Assembly (NCBI RefSeq): GCF_009768885.1
Contig: NZ_WSQA01000002.1
Span: forward strand, 372,001 to 436,000
Direction: 5' to 3'
Length of the DNA: 64,000 bases
Origin: Sphingobacterium humi
Lineage (GTDB): Bacteria; Bacteroidota; Bacteroidia; Sphingobacteriales; Sphingobacteriaceae
Shown here: positions 18,306-26,469 of the stretch, in pieces
Position numbering within the stretch: position 1 is the first letter of the stretch
How the letters are laid out: the number at the start of each line of letters is the position of its first letter
Made by a program: the position numbers and the translations under genes
The notes under the pieces: generated by a model
Seen by the model: the letters and a program-made list of their open reading frames with translations, nothing else
Databases searched by the model: none
What the model was told of the DNA's origin: nothing

Positions 18306-21300
18306 TTATAAAACAAGGTTTAGGCCTAATGAAAATGTTCTTGGCATAGGTGCGAATCCAGATTCAGGATCAGCTCCTGGCCACTTATCGAATGTCAACA
18401 AGTTCCGTGCAGAGGCAAATACCCGAAGGCTGGTGAATTTCAAGGCCCGAAGGTGCTCAGCACTTACATTATAGCCCAGAGTCACATCTTGTACCCGTAG
18501 AAAAGACGTTGTTTTATACGGCATAATTCCACCACCATAGGCTGTTCTACGGAAGCCCAATCGCGGCCAATCATTACTTTGGTTATCCGGCGACCAATAT
18601 GGGAAGTTGGACGTACTCAAGCGGTCTAAGGCCGTTACATCCACTAAGGAAGGCGAGAATGCACGCTTATGCCCCAAGTCTGCTCTTAAGAAAACGGAAG
18701 CCGAGAAGTTACGTAGGAAATTCACTTCATTTCTGAAGCCAATATTAAAACGAGGCACCGTATAGCCAATGAAACGTTTATCCTGCAGAGCTTCTAACTT
18801 GCCATTTCCGTCCAAGTCTTCCACCTTATAATCACCCGGATATAAGGTATATTTCAAGGCTTCAGCGGCATCTTCTTTTTGATAAACCCCAAGAATACTA
18901 TAATCCCAAATGGCATCTAACGATTTGCCCGGGAACCATTTATTCCCATATTCAGGCAACTCGCCATAGTATTCTTTACCTTCCAACACATATTTTCCCT
19001 GATCTCCGAAAAGGGTTTTGATTTTATTTCTGTTTAGGGAGAAATTAAGGCTGGAAGTCCAATCTAAATTCTCTTTACGTATATTCTTGGTTGATAAGGT
19101 AATTTCTAACCCTTTGTTATCTAATTGACCGATATTGGTCATGACGTTGGTGAATCCGGTAATCGTTGGTAAAGACCTTTCCACGAGAAGATTCGTCGTT
19201 TTCATTTGGTAAACATCGGCTGTTAGGTTTACTCGATAATCGAACATCGATAGATCTAAACCTAGGTTTAACGCTTCAGTTTCTTCCCATCTAAGTCCAG
19301 CATTCGGCAAGGTTGAGGTTATGACCCCTTGCTGCGTGCCACTGCCATTATAATAGAGGTTGGATGCAATTTTATCCAAGGCCGAATAAACACCGATGTC
19401 TCTATTTCCATTAACACCCCAGGAGAGTCTTAACTTCAGCTCATTGATGGATTTCACCTTAAAGAACTCTTCGTTATGAATCTGCCAGGCAAATGCTGCT
19501 GCCGGAAAGGAAGCTTTCGGGTTTTCCTGCCCAAAAGCCGAATATCCATCGCGACGAATAGAGAGGGTCAATAAGTATTTTTTTAATAGGCTATAGTTCA
19601 AGCGAGCCATAAATGCATTCCCCGTTCTTTTTTCATCCTCCGCTATGATTGCTGGCTTATCACCGAACTGTATACCGCCATAGCCTAAAATAGAACTAGG
19701 TAGGAAGTTTTGATTTCTCGCTAGTGACAGCCAGGAATTACGCTCTTCAGCAGAATACAACAGGGTCACATCGAAGGTATGTATACCAACTTCTCGATTC
19801 CATTTCAACAAGTTATCGATCATCCATTCCGACAGGGTAAAATCATCTCTTGTCGCATAGCCCCCAGAATAGGTATGTCCTCCCGTTTGGGTATCGGGCG
19901 ACCAGTAATTATAGTTTCTATAGGTCTCAACCAGCGGCTGAAAGGAAGCTCTATACTGTATTCCAAACGGAAGAGCAACCTCCGCAAATACAGATCCGAA
20001 TAGGTTGTAGGTGATGTAATCTTTTTCCTGACCATAATAATCAAGTAGCGGGTTAGTGGGGCCGCCCATATAGCCATGCGGATACCAGTTTAATTTGCCT
20101 TTATCATCATATAGATTCGCAAATGGACTCATAACCTGTAGTCTATCCAGTACGGCCGGTACGGCACTTTCATCCTGTCTGGAGAATTGCAAATTCGTCC
20201 CTACTTTTAACCAGGAGCTCAGGTCGAAATCTAAGTTCACGCGCGAGCGGATCGTTTTGTAGGAATCGCCCAGCAGGATGCCTTGATTATTGACATAGCC
20301 TAGGGAAAAATATTGCTTCGACTTGGCTGAGCCCGCCGAGATACCAACATTATAGTCTTGGCGTAATCCCGTCCTGAAGCCTTCATCAACCCAATCTACA
20401 TAACTATTATTCTTATAATTTTCTATTTCTGTTGGAAAGAAACCTAATCGGCGCAGCCATTCTTTTTCATCGTCCGCATCTGCATTATTTACGGTTTTCC
20501 GCCATTCCTCTAAGGTCACGCCAGCAGGAAGATCATGCGGAGAGAACCAATGATAGTCGGGTAATTTATTAGATTCTCTGCTCCGCAAAAAATCCCGACG
20601 CATGTGGATGTAATTTTGAGGATCTCGAGAAAAATAACCTGGATTTCTTAACTGAGATACACCGATGGAGGAGGAAACATTGATGGAGGGTTCGCCGGAA
20701 TGGCCTTTTTCTGTCGTGATGAGCACGACGCCTGATGCTGCGCGAGAACCGTATACTGCTGCTGAACTCGCGTCTTTTAGAATATCTATGGTTTTGATAT
20801 CGTTGGGGTTGATGTCTTCGATGGAGCCGTTAAAAATTACACCATCTAACACAATCATGGGGGTACTTCCCGCTTTTATAGAGTTTGGACCCCGAATTTG
20901 CATGGAACCTTTCCCTGCTGCACCGGTAGACTGATTGGATGAAAAACCCGCTACAGTACCCGATAGCATATCGGTAAACTGCGTCATCGGTTGATTTTTA
21001 AAGGTTTCACTGTTGACACGCGTAACGGATCCTGTTAAATCTGATTTTTTGACAGTACCATATCCTACCACAACCACTTCATCGATATCTGCTAGATCTC
21101 GAATTAATAAAACTTCCAAAAAAGTCTTATCGGCGGTAATTTCTGCGGCTTGGTAGCCGATCGAGGTAAATTTCAGCCTAGTACCGGTCGGTATGGCGAA
21201 AGCAAAATTACCCGACGCATCTGTTTGCCAGCTATTGCTTCCTGCATTGATAGTTACATTCGCGATAGCTTCCATGGTTTCACTGTCTTTTACTACTCCC

Positions 21301-21389
21301 CTGATACTCAATTCCTGAGCATTTAATTGGAATAATATGGAAAATAAAAAGACAAAGATTGGAGTAAAAATTTTGTTTTTTATCATCAT
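18306..21389 (-). CDS. SusC/RagA TonB-dependent outer-membrane transporter (pair 1)
   Basis: A 1027-residue protein: signal peptide (IFVFLFSILFQLNA), carboxypeptidase-like domain (about 27-95), VVVVGYGTVKKSDLTG (about 105-120), plug with MQIRGPNSIKAGSTPMIVLD-type segment and a large barrel. The last residues are SLGLNLVL, ending in Leu rather than the more usual aromatic residue. It is first in a gene train that runs to 5288, so transcription probably starts in the 536-base region just upstream (21390-21925), where a candidate promoter is seen. No STN domain and no adjacent sigma/anti-sigma pair, so control is by another route. Confidence 0.96.
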   Translation of the reverse strand: MMIKNKIFTPIFVFLFSILFQLNAQELSIRGVVKDSETMEAIANVTINAGSNSWQTDASGNFAFAIPTGTRLKFTSIGYQAAEITADKTFLEVLLIRDLADIDEVVVVGYGTVKKSDLTGSVTRVNSETFKNQPMTQFTDMLSGTVAGFSSNQSTGAAGKGSMQIRGPNSIKAGSTPMIVLDGVIFNGSIEDINPNDIKTIDILKDASSAAVYGSRAASGVVLITTEKGHSGEPSINVSSSIGVSQLRNPGYFSRDPQNYIHMRRDFLRSRESNKLPDYHWFSPHDLPAGVTLEEWRKTVNNADADDEKEWLRRLGFFPTEIENYKNNSYVDWVDEGFRTGLRQDYNVGISAGSAKSKQYFSLGYVNNQGILLGDSYKTIRSRVNLDFDLSSWLKVGTNLQFSRQDESAVPAVLDRLQVMSPFANLYDDKGKLNWYPHGYMGGPTNPLLDYYGQEKDYITYNLFGSVFAEVALPFGIQYRASFQPLVETYRNYNYWSPDTQTGGHTYSGGYATRDDFTLSEWMIDNLLKWNREVGIHTFDVTLLYSAEERNSWLSLARNQNFLPSSILGYGGIQFGDKPAIIAEDEKRTGNAFMARLNYSLLKKYLLTLSIRRDGYSAFGQENPKASFPAAAFAWQIHNEEFFKVKSINELKLRLSWGVNGNRDIGVYSALDKIASNLYYNGSGTQQGVITSTLPNAGLRWEETEALNLGLDLSMFDYRVNLTADVYQMKTTNLLVERSLPTITGFTNVMTNIGQLDNKGLEITLSTKNIRKENLDWTSSLNFSLNRNKIKTLFGDQGKYVLEGKEYYGELPEYGNKWFPGKSLDAIWDYSILGVYQKEDAAEALKYTLYPGDYKVEDLDGNGKLEALQDKRFIGYTVPRFNIGFRNEVNFLRNFSASVFLRADLGHKRAFSPSLVDVTALDRLSTSNFPYWSPDNQSNDWPRLGFRRTAYGGGIMPYKTTSFLRVQDVTLGYNVSAEHLRALKFTSLRVFASARNLLTFDKWPGADPESGFAPMPRTFSLGLNLVL

Positions 21390-21476
21390 AATTTAGTTAG
21401 TATGTTTTTCGTTCACGTGCCCGGTTTAGTAGGGCAATTAGGTAGAGCAATTATAATGTTTATAATTTTATTCTGG

Positions 21477-21506
21477 CAAACATCTGGGAAATGGATTGTC
21501 ATCAAA
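21477..21506 (-). promoter_or_regulatory. Candidate Bacteroidota promoter for the SusCD train
   Basis: On the minus strand TTTG (21503-21506) is followed after 18 bases by GATGTTTG (21477-21484), close to the TTTG-N19-TAnnTTTG consensus (one mismatch in the -7 element). It lies about 90 bases before the SusC ATG at 21389. The remaining parts of the gene-free region 21390-21925 show A/T-rich sequence and nothing else I can name. Confidence 0.45.
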
Positions 21507-21925
21507 TTGTCATTTTGAGATTTATGGCTTAATTATACTTGTACTTTTAAAACAAACACTTTGGAAAATTTAAGCTAGGCTATCTTGTTAAATTACAAGG
21601 CTATAGACTGCATAAAACAGAACCCCTATTGGCAGAAAAACTTGAATTTTACCGGTTTTTGAGGATTAATCCGCGTTTTTAGGGTAAAAATAGATTTTAA
21701 AAACTGTCTGGCTAATTCCGTAAATCGACCTAATTCAGACTCCCTTTTTTCCATTAAGAAGTGTCGTTCAAGGCTTCAACTATATTCTTTGTATCCATCC
21801 ATCAGATTCATATTTTCAGAAATAAAAATAAAATAACCGGTATAGTTTACTGACTTGACTAGACAAATTCACAGTGTATACGATCTACCGGTAAAACTAT
21901 TCTTGGAATAAGCGGTTATTCTACT

Positions 21926-22159
21926 ATGGAACTCAACAGAACATTTACGCATATGCATCAGGATCGGGAGATTCGATTCAGTGTAACATACGACATCAAC
22001 ACACATTCTTTTAATGTTGTGGAAGATGACAGTATAAATTATATGTTAACCTTTAATTCGGCGACCCGAGAATGGACGACTACAGAAGATCCGAAACCAT
22101 CTATACCTGTAGCTGAATTAGCCCAATTGGTACAGCAGCATTTTGGCGTCTTTGTATAG
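21926..22159 (+). CDS. Small protein of unknown function
   Basis: A 77-residue acidic protein starting at ATG 21926. It looks soluble, without signal peptide or membrane segment. The N-terminal half alternates polar and hydrophobic residues (REIRFSVTYDINTHSFNVVE), suggesting a small beta sheet; the C-terminus (IPVAELAQLVQQHFGVFV) predicts a helix. I do not recognise a family. Codon usage is ordinary and there is no overlapping gene, so it is probably real. It is divergent from the SusC train and has no close neighbour. Confidence 0.6.
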   Translation: MELNRTFTHMHQDREIRFSVTYDINTHSFNVVEDDSINYMLTFNSATREWTTTEDPKPSIPVAELAQLVQQHFGVFV

Positions 22160-22415
22160 GTTATAAACCTATTCTCCAAATTGCCGATCTTTTCTTATGG
22201 AAGCCTTAGATCACTGTACGCATTCAGGTACCAAGGGGGCGGGATTTTATCCTATTGAAGCAAAACTAACGTGAAGCTTCAAATAGCACTTGTTCCTGTT
22301 ACAGCTGTCCAAAATTTTGGGCTACATTTTTATCGTATTTAAGTAAAAAATATAAGCTAATAACCCGATTAACCTAGTATTTACCGAAGTTTCATAAACT
22401 AAAAGGAGCTGTTAA

Positions 22416-22511
22416 ATGTTCTGCCTTGAAAGCAAAAAGAAGCCCGATAGTGGTAAGGCGGTGCCTACTCCCCTTTTATTGAAGTCGGATTGCGTGCTAT
22501 TCCACACCTAG
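22416..22511 (+). CDS. Possible 31-codon leader ORF before topoisomerase IB
   Basis: ATG 22416 is preceded by AAAAGGAG and opens a 31-codon frame (MFCLESKKKPDSGKAVPTPL at its start) that ends at TAG 22511, overlapping the presumed TTG start of the topoisomerase gene in another frame. The rest of the 330-base gap 22160-22489 shows no gene. It could be a leader peptide or chance; Shine-Dalgarno-like matches carry little weight in this phylum. Confidence 0.2.
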   Translation: MFCLESKKKPDSGKAVPTPLLLKSDCVLFHT

Positions 22512-23596
22512 CTGATCAGTCATGGGAACGAACAGTATTCATTAATAAAAGGTATATTAGACCAGTGATCAGTACATATAACCCCTTAAAGAATAAAAAG
22601 ATCCGGTATGTAGACTGTAATTCAGCAGGCTATCGCCGCCTTGCGAAAGGCAAAGGATTTAGCTATAAAGACCAGGAAAACAAAACCATTCGTGATGCGA
22701 AAATAATCGCGCGCATCAAAGCTCTGGTTATCCCCCCAAATTGGGAGCAGGTATGGATATGCCCAATTGCGACCGGGCATATTCAAGCGACTGGCATCGA
22801 TGCGAAAGGCCGCAAACAATATATCTATCATCTCTCTTGGGTACTCTCCCAGGATAAAGATAAATTTGCTTTCTTAGCCGACTTTGGCGAAAAGCTTCCG
22901 GAGCTCCGTAAAAAAATCAACCGCGATTTAAATCGAAAATCCTTTGATCTAAAAAAGGTGACAGCATTGGCCCTACGTGTCATCGATTTAACGTCCATGC
23001 GCCCCGGAAATCAGGCCTATTTAAAACAGAATGGTTCCTATGGCTTAACGACTTTAGAGAAAAAACACCTGAAAATAGAGAAGGAGGCCATTCAATTTAA
23101 CTACATCGGCAAAAAGGGAGTCCCCCAAGAAAAGCTCCTTAAAAACAAAAAAATAGCGAAGGAGTTAAAGGCATTGAAATCGCTGCCGGGCTCGCCCTTA
23201 TTCAAATATTACGATAAGAATCAGGAGCTTCATGGCATAGATTCGGCTCACCTGAATTTATACTTGCAGTCTTTTTACAAAAAGCACCTTAGCTGCAAAA
23301 CATTCAGAACCTGGAATGCCTGCTTCAACAGTTTGGCATTCTTACTGGATCAACCGATGGCAGATTCACCCAAAGAACGCCAAAAAACTGTGCGAGAACT
23401 GGTTAAAACTGTAGCGGAAAGCCTTGGAAATACAGCCGCTGTAGCCAAAAAGAACTACATCTTACCTGCCATCCTTACGCAATACGAGGCTGGGCACTTA
23501 GACAGCTGGTTGAAAGCGAATGCACAGAAAACTAAAACCCAACGCAAAAGGATAATCCAGCAAAAATTACTCAAACTCATCAAAGAATACCGTTAA
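22490..23596 (+). CDS. Type IB DNA topoisomerase (poxvirus-like bacterial family)
   Basis: Up to 368 residues, the usual size of bacterial TopIB. It relaxes supercoils by a transient 3'-phosphotyrosyl link. The N-terminal domain (IRYVDCNSAGYRRLAKGKGF, IPPNWEQVWICP, GHIQATGIDAKGRKQYIYH) is followed by the catalytic domain: R171 (MRPGNQAY), K208/K209 (YIGKKGV), R273 (KTFRTWNA), N314 (LGNT, the position of His in viral enzymes and Asn in bacterial ones) and nucleophile Y323 (KKNYILP). The usual His after the Tyr (YIHP) is Leu here. No ATG is available: start is TTG 22490 or GTG 22565. The gene lies 13 bases before the uracil-glycosylase gene. Confidence 0.92.
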   Translation: MRAIPHLADQSWERTVFINKRYIRPVISTYNPLKNKKIRYVDCNSAGYRRLAKGKGFSYKDQENKTIRDAKIIARIKALVIPPNWEQVWICPIATGHIQATGIDAKGRKQYIYHLSWVLSQDKDKFAFLADFGEKLPELRKKINRDLNRKSFDLKKVTALALRVIDLTSMRPGNQAYLKQNGSYGLTTLEKKHLKIEKEAIQFNYIGKKGVPQEKLLKNKKIAKELKALKSLPGSPLFKYYDKNQELHGIDSAHLNLYLQSFYKKHLSCKTFRTWNACFNSLAFLLDQPMADSPKERQKTVRELVKTVAESLGNTAAVAKKNYILPAILTQYEAGHLDSWLKANAQKTKTQRKRIIQQKLLKLIKEYR

Positions 23597-23609
23597 AAAA
23601 CCTTGAACA

Positions 23610-24314
23610 ATGATACCAAGTTTTGCTGATAAGGTGGTTGATTTCAACCGAAACTTACATTGTAATATCACCCTACCCGATGGCTTTGATAGCTTAAACC
23701 CCTTTCTTAGCAATCCGGAAACCATGAAGGTGATGCATGCCTTTTATCAGAAATATTATGCGGATAATCGTCCGCGCCATTTTATCATAGGCATCAATCC
23801 CAGTCGGCATGGTGCAGGTGTAACAGGCGTGCCTTTTACCGATACAAAACGCTTGAAATCTGTATGCGATATCGAAATGTTAACCGCCCATACCCATGAA
23901 ATTTCATCGCTATTTCTTTACGATGCCATCGAGGCCTTCGGCGGAGCCGATCTTTTTTATAAAAACTTCTATATCAACTCCCCTTTCCCCTTAGCCATCG
24001 TAAAACATGTGGGCCAGGGAAAAATGGTGAACGCCAATTATTACGATGATCCTAAATTGTTTGAAGCCCTAAAACCTTTCATGATTTCCTCCATGGAGAA
24101 GCATATTTCATTAGGCCTGAAAACTGATAAGGTGATTATTCTGGGAAAGAAAAATGCAGATTACTTGCGAAAACTTAATAAGGAAGCGAAGCTATTTGAG
24201 GAAGCGATTGTTTTAGAACATCCGCGTTATATTCAGCAGTATAAATCGAAAGATCGGATGGGATATATTGATAAGTATATTCAAACTTTTATGGAGGTTG
24301 CGGGGTTGGGGTAG
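23610..24314 (+). CDS. SMUG-type uracil-DNA glycosylase (DUF4918/SMUG2-like)
   Basis: A 234-residue cytosolic base-excision enzyme. Motif 1 is GINPSRHGAGVTGVPFTD (from G61), closely following the SMUG pattern GxNPGxxGxxxTGVPFG, and motif 2 is EHPRY (H204). INSPFPL lies where SMUG enzymes carry a substrate-pocket segment. A SMUG2 subfamily was characterised from Pedobacter heparinus, a related bacterium, which supports the call. It removes uracil or deaminated bases from DNA. Its start is 13 bases after the topoisomerase IB stop, so the two are likely co-transcribed. Confidence 0.85.
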   Translation: MIPSFADKVVDFNRNLHCNITLPDGFDSLNPFLSNPETMKVMHAFYQKYYADNRPRHFIIGINPSRHGAGVTGVPFTDTKRLKSVCDIEMLTAHTHEISSLFLYDAIEAFGGADLFYKNFYINSPFPLAIVKHVGQGKMVNANYYDDPKLFEALKPFMISSMEKHISLGLKTDKVIILGKKNADYLRKLNKEAKLFEEAIVLEHPRYIQQYKSKDRMGYIDKYIQTFMEVAGLG

Positions 24315-24347
24315 GTGGATTTTTGGGTCTTAGAGGAAATCATCAGC

Positions 24348-24989
24348 TTAATCCGAACGATTTCCAAGGTCATACCATCCAGAGAGCTGTAACCAGCATT
24401 TTGGCTGCTCTTCATCGTTAAATGTTTTCCATCTTGCCAAGGACACCCTTAACAATGTTCCTGCTGGAATAACTGGAACAGATTCTTCAATTCCCTTATA
24501 TTTTATATTTCTCCAACCAATACGGGAATTGTATTGATATCTTACCCCTTTATAATCGTAACGTTTTAAATCTTTATCACTTATCCAAAAACCAACACTA
24601 TGACTTGGAACTCCACCGTTTTCATCAATATACCCTTTACCTGTGGGAGTCCATTGTATTAATTTATCGAAAAGTTCATCAGGATGCCCTCGCCAAATTG
24701 AAATATTTTTACTTTCTAAAAATTCTTTAACGGAAATTTTATCTTCAAGACTTTCCCGCTGACCTATATTAAGAACTAAAATATCTTCTACATGGGGTAG
24801 TTTATTATTTTTTCGCTCTATAAATTCAATTTCCAAAATTTGTCTGGGAGCTAAATCTACACTTCTTGGTAGGTAATTTTCTTGCTTATCAAATAACCTA
24901 ATATGCCGACCGGACCAGGTTAATCCGCCCATACAAACTTGGCCATTATTCATTTGAGTTTTTGAAAGGATTAACGCCAATTCTTTCAT
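24348..24989 (-). CDS. Dual-OB-domain (DuOB) protein in a DUF488 cluster
   Basis: A 213-residue soluble protein. It opens with MKELALILSKTQMNNGQVCM and contains GGLTWSGRHIRLF, HSVGFWISDKDL, RVSLARWKTF and a Trp-rich C-terminus (CWLQLSGWYDLG); the layout fits the dual OB-fold domain described next to DUF488 proteins. OB folds bind nucleic acid or oligonucleotide-like ligands; no catalytic residue set is seen. The ATG overlaps the stop of the preceding DUF488-like frame (ATGA), so translation is coupled. The gene is the last of three minus-strand genes and is AT-rich compared with the flanking topoisomerase and SusC regions. The family call rests on memory of the pattern and should be checked by profile search. 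Confidence 0.65.
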   Translation of the reverse strand: MKELALILSKTQMNNGQVCMGGLTWSGRHIRLFDKQENYLPRSVDLAPRQILEIEFIERKNNKLPHVEDILVLNIGQRESLEDKISVKEFLESKNISIWRGHPDELFDKLIQWTPTGKGYIDENGGVPSHSVGFWISDKDLKRYDYKGVRYQYNSRIGWRNIKYKGIEESVPVIPAGTLLRVSLARWKTFNDEEQPKCWLQLSGWYDLGNRSD

Positions 24990-25374
24990 AAATGTGTAAT
25001 TTTATGACCAAGTTGTTCAAGATTATTTATAAAATAATCAAAATTGAATTTGCTTAAAATGATTTCTTTATAGGCATTTATAAATACCTTTTCTAATTTA
25101 ACTCTATCTCGGTTTGACTTTTTTTGCTGTTCATCAGCCTTTTTTTGAATTTGACGAACTTCAGTGCTGGGTGCTAAATTAATTAGGTGTCCATATTTTA
25201 TGCCAGTACATTAAGTTTTTCGTGCAGGCGCCTACTATTTACATATGCATATTTTGAGCCTTTTATTCCTCTTTTTTGCCTAATATCACAAAAAGAGTCT
25301 ATATGGTTTGCAGTTAGCATATTAAAGAATGCTGATTCGATTAAATTGAATACGCCATTACTAAAGAACTCCAT
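24986..25374 (-). pseudogene. DUF488-family gene broken by a one-base deletion
   Basis: The frame from ATG 25374 encodes 58 residues (NHIDSFCDIRQKRGIKGSKY, then AYVNSRRLHEKLNVLA) and stops at 25198. The next frame continues the same family without a gap: GIKYGHLINLAPSTEVRQIQ, then ADEQQKKSNRDRVKLEKVF, to the stop at 24986. Adding one base to the CC at 25203-25204 joins the frames as LNVLGIKYGHL, giving a 129-residue product. FCDIR.RRG, the SKYA.VNS stretch, the IKY.HL...AP segment and the KR.R..L repeat are the DUF488 pattern. The ATG directly follows the stop of the upstream DUF488 gene. It is either a recent inactivation, a programmed frameshift or a sequencing error. Confidence 0.8.
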
Positions 25375-25929
25375 TTAATAGATTTTTCTTGAGGTAAAAT
25401 CCATAGTATTACCAAAAAGATCAACTGTTCCTTTCCCTTTGGTTAATTCATTCATAACCATCTGCTGAGATTTAATTTTATTTGCGGCCACAATATGCTT
25501 AATAGCAATGTTGTTTTTCAACAATTCTTGTCCAATAAGCTTACTCCTATGACAGTTTTCCGGTTTAGTTTCACTACACATTATAGCAAGACGAACCTGC
25601 TTGTCATTTGCTCTTGTTAGTCGGTTTAAACCTTCTTTGAAAAAATCCTTCTCTTTTATGTAATCATAAACTACTTTCCCTTCCAAATCATAACACGTTC
25701 TATCTTCTGGAAGTCCACCAAGTGTATCGCCGACAAATACATATACCATTCCATTCGTCTTCAATTCAAATTCAAGTACATCTTGATTGAATTGCGGATT
25801 CCACTTTGAAAATGGTTTTGAACGAATATCAAGAAGATATTCAATATTAAAAGACTTTAATTCGAAAATAAAGTCTTCAATACGTTTATTCCCGTGTCCT
25901 ATTGAATATATTGTTGAATGATTCATCAT
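25375..25929 (-). CDS. DUF488-family protein
   Basis: A 184-residue protein (from ATG 25929) with the complete DUF488 pattern: IYSIGHGNKRIEDFIFEL, YLLDIRSKPFSKWNPQFN, DTLGGLPEDR, and the C-terminal CSETKPENCHRSKLI with conserved Cys/His. The function of DUF488 is not established; the conserved Cys-His-Arg motif suggests a metal- or nucleotide-related activity, and the family often travels with defence or nucleic-acid-modification genes. A TTG at 25935 would extend the gene by two codons but lies at the expected transcription start. It is first of a three-gene operon with a frameshifted DUF488 gene and a dual-OB gene. Confidence 0.88.
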   Translation of the reverse strand: MMNHSTIYSIGHGNKRIEDFIFELKSFNIEYLLDIRSKPFSKWNPQFNQDVLEFELKTNGMVYVFVGDTLGGLPEDRTCYDLEGKVVYDYIKEKDFFKEGLNRLTRANDKQVRLAIMCSETKPENCHRSKLIGQELLKNNIAIKHIVAANKIKSQQMVMNELTKGKGTVDLFGNTMDFTSRKIY

Positions 25930-25939
25930 GTGCAATTTA

Positions 25940-25969
25940 CGAAATTATGATCATATAGTTTATTTCAAG
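25940..25969 (-). promoter_or_regulatory. Candidate promoter of the DUF488/DuOB operon
   Basis: Minus strand CTTG (25966-25969), 18-base spacer, TAATTTCG (25940-25947): one mismatch in each half to the TTTG/TAnnTTTG consensus. The predicted start point is only a few bases before the ATG at 25929, so the leader would be very short. Confidence 0.4.
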
Positions 25970-26164
25970 CGACTTTGATTTTTATGAATATAAACTTGTT
26001 TACCTTTACTATTTTGTAGCCTTGAACTAACTTCTCTGCATCCAGAATTTAAATCCAATTTCCTACCCATCTAAATAATTTAGGGTAACAATGAATACTA
26101 ACAATAAGCTGTAAATAACCTGATCTCAAATTGCTTCTTATTCACCCTAAACCAATAACAAAAC

Positions 26165-26252
26165 ACCCCCCTTTCACACCCCTACCTTCAGCCTTTGCAA
26201 AGGGGATTGATACGGGTGTGAAAAGGGTTTGAAAGGGAAGTGAAAAGGGAGT
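26165..26252. repeat. Dispersed C/T-rich imperfect palindrome, copy B
   Basis: The otherwise gene-free interval 25970-26400 holds CCCCCCTTTCACACCCC on the left (from 26165) and GGGTGTGAAAAGGG with repeated GAAAGGGAAGTG units on the right, so the segment can fold on itself. Positions 26192-26218 are the exact reverse complement of 55079-55105 (27 bases identical). Confidence 0.65.
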
Positions 26253-26431
26253 TGACAGAAGGAGTCCTTGCATATTTATAAACAATTTCACCTTTTGCCT
26301 ACTTTGAATCTTTCCATTATCCCAATTGATTTTTCCAAAAAGGGCCAGTAAATTCAATTAAACAATTCTTCAGAAAGAGTTTTATTTTTAGCGATATTAA
26401 TTATTTGTTAAAGAAATAATTTGATTTATTA

Positions 26432-26439
26432 TAGCTTTG
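26432..26439 (+). promoter_or_regulatory. Perfect -7 element before the TonB receptor gene
   Basis: TAGCTTTG matches TAnnTTTG exactly and lies 30 bases before ATG 26470. A TTTG at 26404-26407 is the only -33 candidate but is 24 bases away, longer than the usual 19-21. The element overlaps the TTG that would otherwise extend the next gene, which supports the downstream ATG. Confidence 0.45.
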
Positions 26440-26469
26440 ACCGCGCACTCTTCAAACAGAGAAGGATCA

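Noticed and set aside
25187..25378. 63-codon plus-strand frame at 25.2 kb
   Set aside because: It is the antisense shadow of the frameshifted DUF488 gene, whose family residues are clear on the minus strand.
26437..26469. TTG start for the TonB receptor
   Set aside because: The TTG overlaps a perfect -7 promoter element; the ATG at 26470 gives a good signal peptide.
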